In this document: piece by piece, positions 56,401 through 59,400 of the stretch
Layout of the letters: every line of letters starts with the position of its first letter
How positions within the stretch are numbered: the first letter of the stretch is position 1
NCBI GenBank assembly: GCA_032622095.1
Contig: CP136061.1
Span: 128,910,754-128,974,753 of the forward strand
Direction: 5' to 3'
DNA length: 64,000 nucleotides
Origin: Siphonodentalium dalli
Taxonomy: Eukaryota > Mollusca > Scaphopoda > Gadilida > Siphonodentaliidae
Notes under the pieces: generated by a model
What the model was told of the DNA's origin: nothing
What the model saw: only the letters and a program-made list of their open reading frames with translations
Databases searched by the model: none
Position numbers and translations under genes: made by a program

Positions 56401-59400
56401 TCAGTTTTTATGAATTATAAAGGGCAATAACTGAAACTTAACATGTACAAATTCGGTAGCCATACTAAGGCTGAAGGGGTCACTCTCACCAAATAAAGTG
56501 CTGAAGGGTGCACAAGTTTTGCAAATGTGCTGAAGGGTACACAGGTTTTGAAATCTCTTTCTAAATTTTTGTTTAGTTTTTGTCTGCCATGATTTCTGTA
56601 ACAGAAATGTTTTTACGTTTCAATGAAAATTGAAATAAACTGAAAACAAACTGCTGATGGGCGCCAGACTTTCAGGAACACAGTTGAATTAACAGTGTTA
56701 GTGCAGATCACAAACCATGTGTACCCTTCAGCACATATTCAAAACCTTTGTACCCTTCAGCATTTTTTTGGTGAGAGTGACCCCTTCAGCCATACTAAGG
56801 TAATGTTAAGTCAAAGAAGGCAGTAACTGCGCTAAAATGAGTAGAAGAAACCTCACAATCGATGTTGTGTAGGTTTCCATAGTTTCAAAACAATCAACCA
56901 GAAAATGAAGCAATAAAAGCTCGGAAAACCGAATAGATGTTGCAAAAACAAATTATTCAAGTAAATGAAAGTGTCAATGACACTGTAGCTCAACTTAGGT
57001 AGGGGAATAATTTAATGGTCGACAGTAAATGGAGGAATAGGAAAAGTGCTAATTGAAATGTCTAAGTAAGACTAGATGTACATGTCAATATCAACATTCA
57101 TAACAGGTTTCATAATGATCGGATCAGGGATGTGGTGATTATGGTGTGCCAAAGGATTTATTGATGCAAAGAGTAAATTCTAAAATGGCCACCGGCAGCC
57201 ATGTTTTTTTCCGAATTACCCCAAAATGACTTGTTCCCATCTACAGCCTTTACAAATCTCATAATGATCTGATCAAAGGTATGACCTGTAGCCTGTGCCA
57301 ATGGATTTAGTCATGCAAATAGTAAAATCCAAGATGGCTGCTGGCGGCCATGTTTTTCGGCTGAACGACCCCAAAATGACTCGTTTCCCATCTACATGTC
57401 ATTGTTAACATACATGACAAATTTCTTGAAGTTCCAACCAACGCTACGACCTGTAGCCCGCACCAAAGGATTTATTCATGCAAAGAGTAAAATCCAATAT
57501 GGCTGCTGGCGGACATGTTTTTTAGCCAAACGACCCCAAAATGACTCGTTCCCATCTACATGTTCCAAAATCACTCGTTCCAATCTACATGTCATTGTTA
57601 ACATCCATGACAAATTTCATGAAGTTCTGACCAAAGCTACAACCTGTAGCCCGCGCCAAAGAATTTAGTCATGCAAAGAGTAAAATCCAAGATGGCTGCT
57701 GGTGGCCATCTTTTTTGGCTGAACGACCCCAAAATCACTCGTTCCCATCTACATGTCAATATTAACATCCATGACAAATTTCATGATAATCAGACGAACA
57801 GCACGACCTGTAGCCCGCGCCAATGGATTGAATTTTGAAATCCAAAATGGCCACCAGCGGCCATGTTTTTTGGCCGAATGACCCCAAAATGACTCGTTCC
57901 CATCTACATGTCAATATCAACATTCATGACAAAATTCATAAAGATCAGACCATAGGTACGACCTGTAGCCCGCGCCAAAGGATTTAGTCATGCAAAGAGT
58001 AAAATCCATGATGGCTGCCAGCGGCCATGTTTTTTGGCCGTATGACCCCAAAATGACTCGTTCCCATATACATGTCAATATCAATATTCAAGAGAAATTT
58101 CATAAAGGTCAGACCAAAGGTACGACCTGTAACCCGCCCCAAAGGATTTAGTCATGCAAAGAGTAAAATCCAAGATGGCTGCTGGCGGCCATGTTTTTTG
58201 GCCGAACGACCCCAAAATCACTCGTTCCCATCTACATGTCATTGTTAACATCCATGACAAATTTCATGAAGTTCTAACCAAAGCTACAACCTGTAGCCCG
58301 CGCCAAAGAATTTAGTCATGCAAAGAGTAAAATCCAAGATGGCTGTTGGCGGCCATGTTTTTTGGCTGAACGACCCCAAAATCACTCGTTCCCATCTACA
58401 TGTCAATATTAACATCCATGACAAATTTCATAATGATCAGACGAACAGTACGACCTGTAGCCCGCGCCAATGGATCGAATTTTGAAATCCAAAATGGCCA
58501 CCAGCGGCCATGTTTTTTGGCCGAATGACCCCAAAATGACTCGTTCCCATCTGCATGTCAATGTCAACATTCATGAAAATTTCATAAAGATCAGACCAAA
58601 GGTACGACCTGTAGCCCGCGCCAAAGGATTTAATCATGCAAAGAGTAAAATCCAAGATGGCTGCTGGCGGCCATGTTTTTTGGCCGAACAACCCCAAAAT
58701 CACTCGTTCCCATCTACATGTCATTGTTAACATCCATAACAAATTTCATGAAGTTCCGATCAAAACTACGACCTGTAGCCTGCGCCAAATGATTTAGTCA
58801 TGCAAAGAGTAAAATCCAAGATGGCTGCTGACGGCCATGTTTTTTGGCCGAACGACCCCAAAATGACTCGTTCCCATCTACATGTCAATATTAACATCCA
58901 TGACAAATTTCATGATGATCAAGCGAACAGTACGACCTGTAGCCCGCGCCAATGGATTGAATTTTGAAATCCAAGATGGCCACCAGCGGCCATGTTTTTT
59001 GGCCGAATGACCCCAAAATGACTCGTTCCCATCTACATGTCAATGTCAACATTCATGCAAAATTTCATAAAGATCAGACCAAAGGTACGACCTGTAGCCC
59101 GCGCCAAAGGAAATTGTTGACGGACACACGGACACACGGACGACGGACGCCAAGCCATGGCAATAGCTCAAACTTACAAAAGTAAGTTGAGCTAAAAAGG
59201 GCGACTGCAAACAAAATATTCAAGAAAAAAAAAGGCGATAAGTTTAATACCAAATAAATAATTCCGACTGATCACATATTCACAGACTCCCAAAGTGATA
59301 AATATCTGTGCCAAGTTTCAATGACCAGAAAAGAATACAAGCTTGGAGAAGCTGATTTCAGTATACCCCTCCAAATCTCCGTTGCTGGTGGTATACATGT

